Source of the DNA: Bradyrhizobium zhanjiangense
GTDB taxonomy: Bacteria; Pseudomonadota; Alphaproteobacteria; Rhizobiales; Xanthobacteraceae
DNA: 64,000 nucleotides
NCBI RefSeq assembly: GCF_004114935.1
Contig: NZ_CP022221.1
Location: forward strand, 8,701,001 to 8,765,000
Direction: 5' to 3'
The notes beneath the pieces are model-generated. The model saw nothing but the letters and a program-made list of their open reading frames with translations. It made no database searches and was not told the origin of the DNA. This document shows positions 17,182 to 26,030 of the stretch, one piece after another (position 1 is the stretch's first letter; every line of letters begins with the position of its first letter). The translations under genes were made by a program, and so were the position numbers.

Positions 17182-18596
17182 CCGCGCACCACCGCCTTGA
17201 CGTCGGCCTCGCTCTTCGGGACGGCGGCGAGCTCGGCGAGCGTGATCGGCTTCACCGGCGCACGCAGCCGGTAATAGCCGATCTCCTGCGGCGTCTTCCC
17301 GCGCGCCTGCGCCATCAGCTCGGTGACGGTGAGGCCGCAGAGCCGGCCCTGGCACGGACCCATGCCCGTGCGGCGATAGGCCTTGAGCTGGTTCGGCCCC
17401 GTCGCGCCGATCGCGACGGAGTCGAGAACGTCCTTTGCGGTGACCTCCTCGCAGCGGCAGACGATGGTGTCGCCTGTGGGAATGCGGAACTGTTGCGCGG
17501 GGCGGAACAGCGTGTCGAGGAAGACGCGGCCGCGCTCGGCCCTGGCAAGATCGGCACGAAGCGCCGCCAACGATGTGAGCTTCGCGGCAGCCGCTGGCGC
17601 CAGCGCTTCCACCGCCGCGCGCGCCGCGATGCGACCGCGCACCACGGCGGCATTCGCGCCGCCGATGCCGGCGCCATCGCCGGCGATCGCGATGCCTGCG
17701 ACCGACGAAGCCCCGTTCGCATCGAGCACCGGCGACCAGCACAATTGCAGCTCGTCCCAGCGATGCTCGACGCCGGCCGCCATCGCCAGATTGACGTTGG
17801 GCACGACACCCTGATGCAACAGCAACAGATCCGCAGGAATGATCTCGCGCTTGCCGCCGGCGACATAGCTCACGCTTGCGAGCTGACCGTCGCCGGACGC
17901 GGCAAGCTCGGTGACCCCGGATACGACCTGCACCTTCGCCTTGACTTCGCGCATCATCGACAGGCCCTTGGTGAAATAGGGCGAGGTCAGGAAGGCGAAG
18001 GCGTGCGGCAACGCGGCGAAGTAATTGCCGCGCTCGGTGGTGTCCAGGATGCGGTCGATGCGGCCGCCGAGACGCAGGATCTGCGCGGCGAGCAGCCAGA
18101 GCAGCGGCCCCTGCCCGGCGATCACCGCGCGTCCGTCAGGCACCAGCGCCGACGACTTCAACATCGTCTGCGCCGCGCCCGCCGTCATCACGCCCGGCAG
18201 CGTCCAGCCGGGAATCGGAAACGGCCGCTCCAGCGCGCCGGTCGCGAGGATCACACGCTGCGCCTTGACGAAGGCAGAGGCGCCGCCGATGGAGACCGCG
18301 ATCTCGAGATTGCGGTCGAGGCTCCAGACCGTCGCGCGATGGATGACCTCGGCGCTGCTGGCGCGCAGCGCCTGCACGAGATCGGCACCGGCCCAATAGT
18401 CGGCCCCGAGCTGGTTGCGCTCTGTCACCGGCGTCGAGGCGATGGCGCGGAACACCTGACCGCCCGGACCGATGTTCTCGTCGAACAGCAGCGTCGACAG
18501 GCCGGCTTCAGCAGATGTCGCAGCCGCGGCGAGGCCGGCGGGACCGGCGCCGATCACCACGACGTCGTAGGCTTCGCGTTTGGGAGCCACAGTCAT
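17178..18596 (-). CDS. NAD(P)/FAD-dependent oxidoreductase, alpha-like subunit with BFD-type iron-sulfur motif
   Basis: 472 residues. N-terminal FAD motif VVVIGAGPAGLAAAATSAEAG (about 12-32), a second pyridine-nucleotide-type domain, and a C-terminal Cys cluster: CRCEE, then CQGRLC about 35 residues later. This CxC...Cx4C pattern is the BFD-like [2Fe-2S] site found in HcnB/NoxA/OoxA-type subunits. The subunit likely carries electrons from the substrate-oxidising FAD protein. GGGAGATC lies before the ATG, which overlaps the stop of the small ferredoxin-like subunit gene by 4 bp; the 3' end overlaps the next gene likewise. Together the three genes encode one membrane-associated or soluble dehydrogenase complex. 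Confidence 0.87.
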   Translation of the reverse strand: MTVAPKREAYDVVVIGAGPAGLAAAATSAEAGLSTLLFDENIGPGGQVFRAIASTPVTERNQLGADYWAGADLVQALRASSAEVIHRATVWSLDRNLEIAVSIGGASAFVKAQRVILATGALERPFPIPGWTLPGVMTAGAAQTMLKSSALVPDGRAVIAGQGPLLWLLAAQILRLGGRIDRILDTTERGNYFAALPHAFAFLTSPYFTKGLSMMREVKAKVQVVSGVTELAASGDGQLASVSYVAGGKREIIPADLLLLHQGVVPNVNLAMAAGVEHRWDELQLCWSPVLDANGASSVAGIAIAGDGAGIGGANAAVVRGRIAARAAVEALAPAAAAKLTSLAALRADLARAERGRVFLDTLFRPAQQFRIPTGDTIVCRCEEVTAKDVLDSVAIGATGPNQLKAYRRTGMGPCQGRLCGLTVTELMAQARGKTPQEIGYYRLRAPVKPITLAELAAVPKSEADVKAVVRG

Positions 18597-18889
18597 TTTC
18601 CGATCTCCCGCTTGCCCTTCTGGATCTCGACCTGCATGCCGTCGGCGACGGGCACGAGACAGCCCTGGCGGTTGCCGACACCGTCGATGGTGACGAGGCA
18701 ATCGAAGCACACCCCCATCATGCAGTAAGGCAGACGCGGCGCGCCGCTCACCGCGGTCGACCTGCGCACGTCACGGCCGGAGGCCAGCAGCGCCGCGGAG
18801 ACGGTGTCGCCCTGACGTGCCGCGACGGCGACGCCATCGACGAAAATCTGCACGTTTGGGCGCTTGTCCTGTTCGGATCGTCTAAACAT
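18593..18889 (-). CDS. (2Fe-2S)-binding small subunit, HcnA-like
   Basis: 98 residues. A ferredoxin-type fold is suggested by VQIFVDGVAVAARQGDTVSAALL and by four cysteines at 56, 61, 64 and 77 in the spacing C-x4-C-x2-C-x12-C, the pattern of the small subunits of three-part FAD dehydrogenases. It carries electrons between the two FAD subunits encoded directly downstream. AGAGG before ATG 18889 sets the start; the longer frame to 18958 would overlap the preceding oxidase gene. The stop overlaps the next start (ATGA). Confidence 0.88.
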   Translation of the reverse strand: MFRRSEQDKRPNVQIFVDGVAVAARQGDTVSAALLASGRDVRRSTAVSGAPRLPYCMMGVCFDCLVTIDGVGNRQGCLVPVADGMQVEIQKGKREIGK

Positions 18890-18920
18890 GGGGATGCCTC
18901 TTGGCTCCTTCCTTGGATCT

Positions 18921-20117
18921 CTAATAGCCGCTGTTGTTCGCAGCGCCGGCACCGCCAAACCGACTGGCCGAGAACGCGCCGACCAGCTTGGGCTCGAGCG
19001 CGCCCTGCGCCACCATGCGCGCGATCTCGAAGGCGTGGTTGGAGGCGAGCGTCACGCCGGAATGACAGCAGGCGACGAAGGCGCCGGGATGCGTCTCCGA
19101 CTGGTCGTAGATCGGAAAGCCGTCCTGCGGCATGACGCGGATGCCGGCCCAGCTTCTGACGACATTGAGCCGCGACAGATGCGGGAACATGCGCTGGGCA
19201 CGATCGGTCATCACGGCGCTGATCGAATGTTTCAGCGTGCGGTCGTCGAGCTCGTCCTCCTTGCTGTCGCCGATCATCACCGTGCCCTCGTCGGTCTGGC
19301 GGATCGTGGTCAGCGGATGCGGCAGGAACGGCATCGTGCGCTCGGTCACCACGATCTGACCGCGGGTCGGGCCCATCGGCGCGTAGAGTCCGACCATCGG
19401 CGCCAGCGTCTGGTTGGCATTGCCGGCGGCAAGCACGATTTTGGCGGCGCGCAGCTCGCCCTTCGGCGTGGTCAGACGGAATTCGCCGCCGCTCTTGCTG
19501 ATCGCCGAGACCGGACGCTCCGGAAAATAATCGATGCCGAACGCAATGAAGCCGGTGTGGAAGGCGCGGAACGTGCGCAGCGAATTGACGTGGCCGTCGA
19601 GCGGGCAATAGCTACCGCCGGACACTTCCGGGCCGATCAGCGGCAGCGACTTCTTCACCTCCGACGCGGAGAGCATCTCCATCTTGTAGTCGGCCGCGCC
19701 GACCTGGTTGTGCATGCGCTTGACCAGCTCGGCGCGCTGGCCGAATTCGTCCTCGCCGAGCGTGAGGTGGAAGCCGCCGTTCTGCTGAAGCGAGACGTCG
19801 AGCCCGGTCTGCTGCTTCAGCTCCGACGCCAGCCGGCCCCACGCCTGCGACGCCTGCACGGTCCACACCGTATAGGCGGGCATGCCGAGCCCCTTGCTCT
19901 GCACCCAGACCAGCGCAAAATTCGCGCGCGAGGCGCGCTTGGTGATGTCGCCTTCGTCGAGCACGGCTACGCGCTTGCCGAGCCGGCCGAGGCCCCAGGC
20001 AATGGCGGAGCCGAGCAAGCCGCCGCCGACGACGGCGACGTCGTATTCAGACTTTTGTTTTGACGCGTTTTCTTTACGCGAACCGGCGTCCACTTCGCTC
20101 GAAAACGCTTTAGACAT
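18921..20117 (-). CDS. FAD-dependent oxidoreductase (DAO/SoxB-like), stand-alone
   Basis: 398 residues. After about 23 hydrophilic residues comes the FAD motif VAVVGGGLLGSAIAWGLGRLG and VAVLDEGD; later IVLAAGNANQTLAP and the C-terminal HSGVTLASNHAFEIARM fit the glycine/D-amino-acid oxidase superfamily. AGGAGAATCT precedes the ATG. It lies between the permease genes and the three-part dehydrogenase, in the same direction with gaps of 8 and 31 bp, so it belongs to the same transcript. It is a distant paralogue of the oxidase at 16060-17181. It may oxidise the imported compound first, for example by N-demethylation, before the three-part enzyme acts, but no order can be read from the sequence. 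Confidence 0.86.
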   Translation of the reverse strand: MSKAFSSEVDAGSRKENASKQKSEYDVAVVGGGLLGSAIAWGLGRLGKRVAVLDEGDITKRASRANFALVWVQSKGLGMPAYTVWTVQASQAWGRLASELKQQTGLDVSLQQNGGFHLTLGEDEFGQRAELVKRMHNQVGAADYKMEMLSASEVKKSLPLIGPEVSGGSYCPLDGHVNSLRTFRAFHTGFIAFGIDYFPERPVSAISKSGGEFRLTTPKGELRAAKIVLAAGNANQTLAPMVGLYAPMGPTRGQIVVTERTMPFLPHPLTTIRQTDEGTVMIGDSKEDELDDRTLKHSISAVMTDRAQRMFPHLSRLNVVRSWAGIRVMPQDGFPIYDQSETHPGAFVACCHSGVTLASNHAFEIARMVAQGALEPKLVGAFSASRFGGAGAANNSGY

Positions 20118-20125
20118 AGATTCTC

Positions 20126-20932
20126 CTATCGTCCCGTATCGCCCTTGCCGGCGAGCACGCGGTCGAGCCCGTAGAAGCGGTCGAGCAGAATGAGGGCGGT
20201 CATGGTGATCGCGATCACGCAGGCCGAGACCGACGTCACCAGCGGATCGATGTTGTCCTGGATATAAAGGAACATGCGCACCGGCAACGTCTCGGTGCCG
20301 GGTGCCGCAAGGAAGACGGTCATGGTGAGATCGTCGAAGGACTGGATGAAGGCGAGTGCCCAGCCGCTGATGACGCCGGGCAGGATCAGCGGCAACGTCA
20401 CACGGCGGAACAGCGTCCAGCCGCCCGCGCCGAGCGAGACCGCCGCCATCTCAACCGAAAGATCCATGCCGGTTGCGGCCGCGAGAGTCAGCCGCAACGC
20501 GAACGGAAACACGATGACGACATGCGCGATGATCAACGCCGCGAAACTGCCGCCCAGACCGGCGGAGGTGAAGAAGCGCAGGAAGGCGATGCCGAGCACA
20601 ACATGCGGAATCATCAGCGGCGACAGGAACAGCGCCGCCAGCGCATCGCGGCCACGGAAGCGGTAGCGCGCGATCGCAAGCGCCGCGGGCACCGCGAACA
20701 GCAGCGCCACCAAGGACGACAGCGCCCCGAGGCCGAGGCTGACCCAGAAGGCGTGGATGAATTCGGGGTAGTTCGCGATCGTCCTGAACCAGCGCAGCGA
20801 AAAACCGTTGGTCGGCAACGACAGGAAGCCCTCGGGTGTAAACGCGACGAGGCAGACGACCAGGATCGGCGCCACCATGACGATGACGAAGATCGTGTGG
20901 AAGATCAGCGCGAGCGGGCCGTTCCGTCTCAT
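20126..20932 (-). CDS. ABC transporter permease, PotC-like
   Basis: 268 residues with six predicted membrane segments. The family coupling motif for contact with the ATPase lies around residues 165-190 (EMAAVSLGAGGWTLFRRVTLPLILPGVISG, the EAA loop). It belongs to the spermidine/putrescine-type group of binding-protein-dependent permeases. The start overlaps the stop of the partner permease gene (ATGA). With its partner it should form the inner-membrane channel of the importer encoded by this cluster. Confidence 0.9.
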   Translation of the reverse strand: MRRNGPLALIFHTIFVIVMVAPILVVCLVAFTPEGFLSLPTNGFSLRWFRTIANYPEFIHAFWVSLGLGALSSLVALLFAVPAALAIARYRFRGRDALAALFLSPLMIPHVVLGIAFLRFFTSAGLGGSFAALIIAHVVIVFPFALRLTLAAATGMDLSVEMAAVSLGAGGWTLFRRVTLPLILPGVISGWALAFIQSFDDLTMTVFLAAPGTETLPVRMFLYIQDNIDPLVTSVSACVIAITMTALILLDRFYGLDRVLAGKGDTGR

Positions 20933-21804
20933 CGGAACACCTCCGCATAGCGGCGCTCGACCAGCCCGTTGCTGCCGACCACGATCAGCACCAGCGCCAC
21001 GAGAAGGAGCGTCGCGACCGCAGCACCGAGTGGCCAGTTCAGCGTGTTGAGGAATTCGTCATAGGCGAGCGTCGCAGCAACCTTGAGCCGACGGCCGCCG
21101 ATGATCGCCGGCGTCGCAAAGGCGCTGGCCGATAGCGAGAACACGATGATCGCGCCCGAGAGCACGCCCGGCATGATCTGGGGCATGATGATGCGGCGGA
21201 TGATGGTCGCAGGTGTCGCGCCGAGCGACATTGCGGCATTCTCGATCTGCGGATCGAGCCGCTGCAGCGCCGCCCACACTGACAGCACCATGAACGGCAT
21301 CATCACATGCGCGAGCGCGATCACCATGCCGGTTTCGGTGAACATGAAGGGAATGGGGGAGCGAATCATCCCGAGCGACATCAAGAGCTTGTTGACGAGC
21401 CCATTATTGCCGCCGAACAGCAGCGCCCAGCCGAGCGTACGCGCCACCACGGAGATCAGCAGCGGGCCGAGGATGATCAGCAGGAAAAGGCTCTTCCAGC
21501 GGCCGCTCATGCGGTTGAGGATGTAGGCTTCGGGTGCGCCGAGCACGGCGGTGAGCAGCGTGGTCAGAATAGCGATCCGAAACGTCCGCCAGAACATTTC
21601 TGCGTAATAGGGATCGGTCGCGATCTCGTGCCAGTTCTTCAGGATGAAGACCGGCTCGATGCCTTTGTATTGGCCCCAATCGTGGAACGACAGCATCACG
21701 GTCATCGCCAGCGGGATCAGCAGCACGCCGACGAACAGCATCAGCGCAGGCGCCGTCAGCGCCCATGGCGCACGCGCGCTGCGTTCCTCTGCGACCGCGC
21801 TCAT
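20929..21804 (-). CDS. ABC transporter permease, PotB-like
   Basis: 291 residues, six predicted membrane segments. The EAA-type loop reads NAAMSLGATPATIIRRIIMPQIMPGVLSG near residues 190-215. The first segment APALMLFVGVLLIPLAMTVMLSF is preceded by a short cytoplasmic tail. The start overlaps the ATPase gene stop (ATGA) and its own stop overlaps the next permease start, giving tight coupling of all three transporter genes. Confidence 0.9.
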   Translation of the reverse strand: MSAVAEERSARAPWALTAPALMLFVGVLLIPLAMTVMLSFHDWGQYKGIEPVFILKNWHEIATDPYYAEMFWRTFRIAILTTLLTAVLGAPEAYILNRMSGRWKSLFLLIILGPLLISVVARTLGWALLFGGNNGLVNKLLMSLGMIRSPIPFMFTETGMVIALAHVMMPFMVLSVWAALQRLDPQIENAAMSLGATPATIIRRIIMPQIMPGVLSGAIIVFSLSASAFATPAIIGGRRLKVAATLAYDEFLNTLNWPLGAAVATLLLVALVLIVVGSNGLVERRYAEVFR

Positions 21805-22841
21805 GCGACAGCCCTCGCGCGCACGCTCACGTCCTCCAGCCGCCAGGCGAGATGAACGGCCTCGCCTTCGGTTGGCTGGGCGTTGCCATCATTCTGGCGG
21901 ATCACAATCGCCGGGCCGCATTCGCTGTCGCACTGGAACAGCCAGTGGTTACCCTGGAAGATGCGGGTGACGATTTTTGCGCTGAGGCCGGCACCGCCAA
22001 AACCGATGCGCTCGGGGCGGATGCTGATGGTCACCGGGCCATTCAGGCCGGCCGGTGCCGGCGCACTCCAGGAGCCCGCTGTCAGCCGCGCCGGTGTGAC
22101 GGTCCGATCGATCGTCGCCGCAAAGTCGTTGGTCTTGCCGAGGAACTGCGAGACGAAGGCCGAGGCCGGCTTCTCATAGGTCTCCTGCGGCGTGCCGATC
22201 TGCTCGATGCGGCCCTGGCTCATCACCACGATGCGGTCGGACAGCGACATCGCCTCATTCTGATCGTGAGTGACCAGGATCGTGGTGGTGCCGATGGTGC
22301 GCTGGATCTGGCGCAGCTCGATCTGCATCTCCTCGCGCAGCTTTGCGTCGAGATTGGACAGCGGTTCGTCGAGCAACAGCACGCTCGGCTTGATCACCAG
22401 CGCACGGGCCAGCGCTACGCGCTGCTGCTGGCCTCCGGACATCCGGCGCGGGTGACGGTCCTCGTAACCGGCAAGGCCGACCATCGCGAGCGCGGCACGG
22501 ACGCGCTCGGCTCGCTCAGCGCGCGGCACGTTGCGCATCTCCAGACCAAATGCGACGTTTTCCGCCGCGGTCATGTGCGGAAACAGCGCGTAGCTCTGAA
22601 ACACGATGCCGAGCCCACGCTTGGCCGGATGAATCGCGGTCAGATCCTTGTCCTCCAGGCGGATCGCGCCGCGCGTGGGATCAAGGAAGCCCGCGATCAT
22701 CTGCAACGTCGTGGTCTTGCCGCAGCCGGACGGGCCAAGGAAGGAGATGAACTCCCCCTTCCCCACCGACAGACTGAAGTCATCGACCACAGTCTGCGTG
22801 CCGAATCGTTTGGCGACTCGATCGAGCTCGAGATAGGCCAT
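21801..22841 (-). CDS. ABC transporter ATP-binding protein, PotA-like
   Basis: 346 residues. Walker A GPSGCGKTT (about 36-44), signature MSGGQQQRVALARAL, Walker B LLLDEPLSNLD and the switch His in ILVTHDQNEAM are all intact. The C-terminal 100 residues (VTISIRPERIGFGGAG) form the TOBE regulatory domain of the polyamine/iron/carbohydrate group. It powers import by the two permeases encoded immediately downstream. The gap to the binding-protein gene upstream is 26 bp. Confidence 0.93.
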   Translation of the reverse strand: MAYLELDRVAKRFGTQTVVDDFSLSVGKGEFISFLGPSGCGKTTTLQMIAGFLDPTRGAIRLEDKDLTAIHPAKRGLGIVFQSYALFPHMTAAENVAFGLEMRNVPRAERAERVRAALAMVGLAGYEDRHPRRMSGGQQQRVALARALVIKPSVLLLDEPLSNLDAKLREEMQIELRQIQRTIGTTTILVTHDQNEAMSLSDRIVVMSQGRIEQIGTPQETYEKPASAFVSQFLGKTNDFAATIDRTVTPARLTAGSWSAPAPAGLNGPVTISIRPERIGFGGAGLSAKIVTRIFQGNHWLFQCDSECGPAIVIRQNDGNAQPTEGEAVHLAWRLEDVSVRARAVA

Positions 22842-22867
22842 GCGCTGTCTCCGCTGCGACGATCAGA

Positions 22868-23902
22868 TCAGCGCTCGACCTCGCGGTTCCAGCGCTTGGT
22901 CCATTCCTCGCGCTTCTCGTTGATGACGGTCCAGTCCGGATTATAGAGCTTGGCCGCGCGCTCGCCGATCGGCGCCATCTTGCCGAGCTCGGGCGGGATC
23001 ACCAGCGATTTCAGCACCGGGCCGTAGCCGTAGTCCTTCAGCATCACGAGCTGGATCTTGGGATCGAGCAGCATCTTGACGAAGCTCGCGGCCAGCGGCG
23101 AAGCGTTGGGCTTGTTGATCGGACAGGCCGTCGTCAGCAGCGTCGCGGCACCTTCCTTCGGATAGACGAAGTCGACGGGGAAGCCGGTGTTGGCAAAGCT
23201 CTGCACCCGGCCGGTGCCCCACACCGCGATCACGGCCTGGCCGGACTGGAACAGCTCGGTCATCTTGCCGGGCGACGGCTCATAGGCGAGCACGTTCGGA
23301 TTGATCTGCTCCTTGAAGATCTTGAAGCCGGAATCGACGTTGGTCTCACCGCCGCCGTTCATCTTCGACAGCATCACCAGCGCTTCGAGGCCATAGGTGT
23401 TGTTGATCGGCGGGATGACGAGCTGCTTTGCGTATTTCGTGTCCTTCAGGTCGTTCCAGGAAGTCGGCGGCGCCCAGCCTTTCTCCTTGAACACTTTGGT
23501 GTTGTACATCAGGCCGGTGGCGACGATGCCGATCGCGACCGCACGGTCATCCTTGAAACGCGCAGTGTCGTAGAGATCGGCCGGCAATCCCTCGAGCTTG
23601 CCGCAGAAGCCGAGCTGGATCGCCTGGTACATCGGGCCGTCGTCGACGATGGCGACATCGATCTGCTGATTGCCCTTCTGCGCCTGGAGCTTTGCCAGCG
23701 TGTCGGTGGAATTACCGGCGACGTATTCGACCTTGACGCCGTTTTCCTTCTCGAAAGTCGGGATCACCTCGTCGCGGATCGTCTTCTCGAACGAGCCGCC
23801 GTAGCCGGCGACGTAGAGCGTCTTTTGCTGGGCCAAGGCGGCCGACGAGGCGGCCATGAGCGCCACGATGCTGAGCGAAGTCAGAAGGCGAGAAGTCTTC
23901 AT
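22868..23902 (-). CDS. Periplasmic extracellular solute-binding protein, PotD/spermidine-putrescine type
   Basis: 344 residues. Signal peptide MKTSRLLTSLSIVALMAASS with likely cleavage after ALA near residue 24. The mature protein begins QKTLYVAGYGGSFEKTIRD, the beta-alpha start of PotD/AfuA-like type II binding proteins (family SBP_bac_8-like), with QAQKGNQQIDVAIVDDG and TGLMYNTKVFKEKGWAPPTSW further on. The start is set by GGAGATC 9 bp before ATG 23902; the longer frame to 24340 crosses the promoter. First gene of the cluster, facing a divergent LysR gene. The polyamine-like classification is by fold only; an amino-acid derivative or opine-like ligand fits the downstream oxidases better. 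Confidence 0.9.
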   Translation of the reverse strand: MKTSRLLTSLSIVALMAASSAALAQQKTLYVAGYGGSFEKTIRDEVIPTFEKENGVKVEYVAGNSTDTLAKLQAQKGNQQIDVAIVDDGPMYQAIQLGFCGKLEGLPADLYDTARFKDDRAVAIGIVATGLMYNTKVFKEKGWAPPTSWNDLKDTKYAKQLVIPPINNTYGLEALVMLSKMNGGGETNVDSGFKIFKEQINPNVLAYEPSPGKMTELFQSGQAVIAVWGTGRVQSFANTGFPVDFVYPKEGAATLLTTACPINKPNASPLAASFVKMLLDPKIQLVMLKDYGYGPVLKSLVIPPELGKMAPIGERAAKLYNPDWTVINEKREEWTKRWNREVER

Positions 23903-24033
23903 GTGGACCGATCTCCATACCGGAATGAGGTGACGTGCCGACAAGTCTCCGGCCGAAGCGCCTTCCGCATTTCCTTCCGCGCAATCCTCTCCAATCAGGG
24001 CTCCGGCCCCTGCTCGGCGGGTTTTGGCGCGAT

Positions 24034-24055
24034 TTGGAGGTTTGAACCCCTCCAA
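24034..24055. promoter_or_regulatory. Inverted repeat in the divergent LysR/importer promoter
   Basis: TTGGAGG and CCTCCAA arms around an 8-bp centre, roughly midway between the two divergent start codons (132 and 119 bp away). The position fits a LysR recognition site, but no classical T-N11-A with flanking dyad was confirmed, so the role is tentative. Confidence 0.35.
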
Positions 24056-24173
24056 TCTGCCGAAAAAGCGGGCTGGCTCCAGCTCTGATGAAAAAGATCG
24101 CAGACGTATACTTCCATCGTCCAATGAATAATGGCACCCTCTGCATGCAAAAATGTTATGAATGGATTGCGAG

Positions 24174-25100
24174 ATGGCGCGGATCAATTCGCGGCAGGTG
24201 GAGGCCTTCCGCGCGACGATGCTGACCGGCAGCGTCACCGAGGCAGCGAAGCTGATGGTGGTGACGCAGCCCGCCGTCAGCCGCTTGCTGCGCGACTTCC
24301 AGGCGCTGTTGAAGATGGAGCTGTTCGAACGACGCGGCACCGGCCTCGTGCCGACCGCGGCGGCGATGGCGCTTTACACGGAAGTCGAGCGCTCGTTCGT
24401 CGGTCTCGAACGCATCACCGCGGCCGCCGAAGAAATCCGCGGTCGCCGCACCGGCTCGCTGCGCATCGCCGCGCTGCCGGCATTGGCAAACGGCTATTTG
24501 CCGCGGCTCGCCGGACACTTTTTGAAGGAGCGGCCCAACCTCAACCTCGCTTTCTTCGGCGTGATCTCGCCGATCGTGGTCGACTGGGTGCTGAACAACC
24601 AGTGCGACATCGGCTTTGCCGAGGTGCCGATCGCGCATTCCGGCCTGCCAAGCCTGCGACTGCCCGCGCTGGCGCGTGTCGCGGTGCTGCCGACCGGGCA
24701 CCATTTGGCGGAGAAAGAAGTGCTGCAGCCGCGCGATTTCGAGGGCGAGACGTTCATCTCGCTGTCGGCGGGATCGTCGAGCCGGCACCTCGTCGACCAG
24801 GCCTTCCACCGCCACGATGTCCGCCGCGTGCTCCGCGTCGAGACCACGCTGTCGGAGATCATGTGCGGCATGGTGTCATCGGGACTTGGGGTGTCGATCT
24901 GCGATCCCTTCACCGCGCAGGAATTTGCCACGCGCGGCGTCGTCGTACGCCGCTTCCTGCCGCGCATCGACTTTGAGTTCTCGGCCGTCTTCCCGGCGCA
25001 GCGCAGCCCCTCGCCGGTGGCATTGGATCTGGTCGAGACCATGCGCAAGGCGCTCACCGAGCTCGAAGACCAGTCCGCAAACGGTTTTGCGCCCGGCTGA
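24174..25100 (+). CDS. LysR family transcriptional regulator
   Basis: 308 residues. The N-terminal winged helix-turn-helix, INSRQVEAFRATMLTGSVTEAAKLMVVTQPAVSRLLRDFQ, is typical, followed by ELFERRGTGLVPT. The C-terminal two-lobed effector domain begins near residue 90 (GSLRIAALPALANGYLPRL). Two ATGs compete: 24162 (no ribosome site) and 24174 (GGAT 7 bp upstream), and I prefer the second. It diverges from the importer/oxidase cluster and is therefore its likely activator, sensing the transported compound or a metabolite of it. Confidence 0.92.
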   Translation: MARINSRQVEAFRATMLTGSVTEAAKLMVVTQPAVSRLLRDFQALLKMELFERRGTGLVPTAAAMALYTEVERSFVGLERITAAAEEIRGRRTGSLRIAALPALANGYLPRLAGHFLKERPNLNLAFFGVISPIVVDWVLNNQCDIGFAEVPIAHSGLPSLRLPALARVAVLPTGHHLAEKEVLQPRDFEGETFISLSAGSSSRHLVDQAFHRHDVRRVLRVETTLSEIMCGMVSSGLGVSICDPFTAQEFATRGVVVRRFLPRIDFEFSAVFPAQRSPSPVALDLVETMRKALTELEDQSANGFAPG

Positions 25101-25153
25101 CTTGGACGTCGTGCAGGTCCTGCTGTATCTTCCCTGTCTCCGCAGGGCAGCAC

Positions 25154-25858
25154 ATGGCACGCATCACCATCATCGAGACCGGGCTCGTTCCTCAAAAGCA
25201 TCGCGAGCGCCACGGCTCGTTTCCGGACATGTTCGAGCGCATGATCCGCGCCGAGGACCCGACGGCGACAGTCGACATCGTCAGCATTCCGAATGGTGAT
25301 GCGCTGCCCGATCCGCGCGGCTTGGAGGCCGTGCTGATCACCGGCGCGGCGGTCGGGGTCTATGACGGGCTCGACTGGATCGCACCGCTGGAAGATTTCG
25401 TGCGCACGGCTTATGCCAACAAGACGCCGATGGTCGGCGTCTGCTTCGGCCATCAGCTGATCGCGCAGGCGCTCGGCGGCACCGTGCGCAAGTCGGAGAA
25501 GGGCTGGGGCATCGGCCGTCACGTCTATCAGGTGCTGCCGGAGAACGGCGTGGTCGACGGCGAGGCGGTCGCGATCGCCGCCTCGCACCAGGACCAGGTG
25601 ATCGAACCGCCGAACGATGCGCTGACGATCCTCTCGTCGGAATTCACCCCGCATGCCGGCTTGCTCTACGCCAACGGCACCACGCTGACCGTACAACCGC
25701 ATCCGGAATTCGACGTGGAATTCGCGCAAGTCTGCTGCGATCTACGCGACGGCAAGGCACCGGATGATGTCGTCGCCACGGCGAGGGAGTCGCTGGCGCA
25801 GCCGATGGACAACGCGACGCTCGGCGGCGCGATTACGAGGTTCTTGGCGCGGCGGTGA
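25154..25858 (+). CDS. Class I glutamine amidotransferase family protein
   Basis: 234 residues. The nucleophile elbow GVCFGHQLIAQALGG (Cys near residue 97) and VQPHPEFD with the catalytic His near 185 match free-standing GATase1 proteins of the GMP-synthase-like or gamma-glutamyl-hydrolase-like group. These hydrolyse glutamine or gamma-glutamyl amides; no synthetase partner is adjacent. It follows the LysR gene by 53 bp on the same strand and may be co-transcribed with it. A weak AGGGC ribosome site precedes the ATG. The Glu of the triad is probably the one after HPEF, which here reads HPEFD, giving the normal HPE. Confidence 0.85.
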   Translation: MARITIIETGLVPQKHRERHGSFPDMFERMIRAEDPTATVDIVSIPNGDALPDPRGLEAVLITGAAVGVYDGLDWIAPLEDFVRTAYANKTPMVGVCFGHQLIAQALGGTVRKSEKGWGIGRHVYQVLPENGVVDGEAVAIAASHQDQVIEPPNDALTILSSEFTPHAGLLYANGTTLTVQPHPEFDVEFAQVCCDLRDGKAPDDVVATARESLAQPMDNATLGGAITRFLARR

Positions 25859-25860
25859 TT

Positions 25861-26022
25861 CACCTCGCCCCGCTTGCGGGGAGAGGTGGATTTCTTTGGC
25901 GCGCAATTGCGCGCCTGAGCAATCCGGGTGAGGGGGATTCTCCGCGAGTCCGTCTGCCATCGAATTTGCTGAAGCAGCCCCTCACCCCAACCCTCTCCCC
26001 GTAAGAACGGGGAGAGGGAGAG
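25861..26022. repeat. Intergenic palindromic repeat, family A variant, copy 2
   Basis: Arms CCTCGCCCCGCTTGCGGGGAGAGG and CCTCTCCCCGTAAGAACGGGGAGAGG flank a core with CGCGCAATTGCGCG and CCGGGTGAGGGGGATTCTCCGCG. It fills nearly all of the space between two convergent genes and is closest to the copy at 46823. Confidence 0.8.
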
Positions 26023-26030
26023 AAAGCACC

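Noticed and set aside
20126..23902. Naming the importer spermidine/putrescine PotABCD
   Set aside because: The fold group fits, but linked FAD oxidases of opine/hydroxyproline type and the absence of polyamine enzymes make the ligand uncertain, so no pot symbols were assigned.
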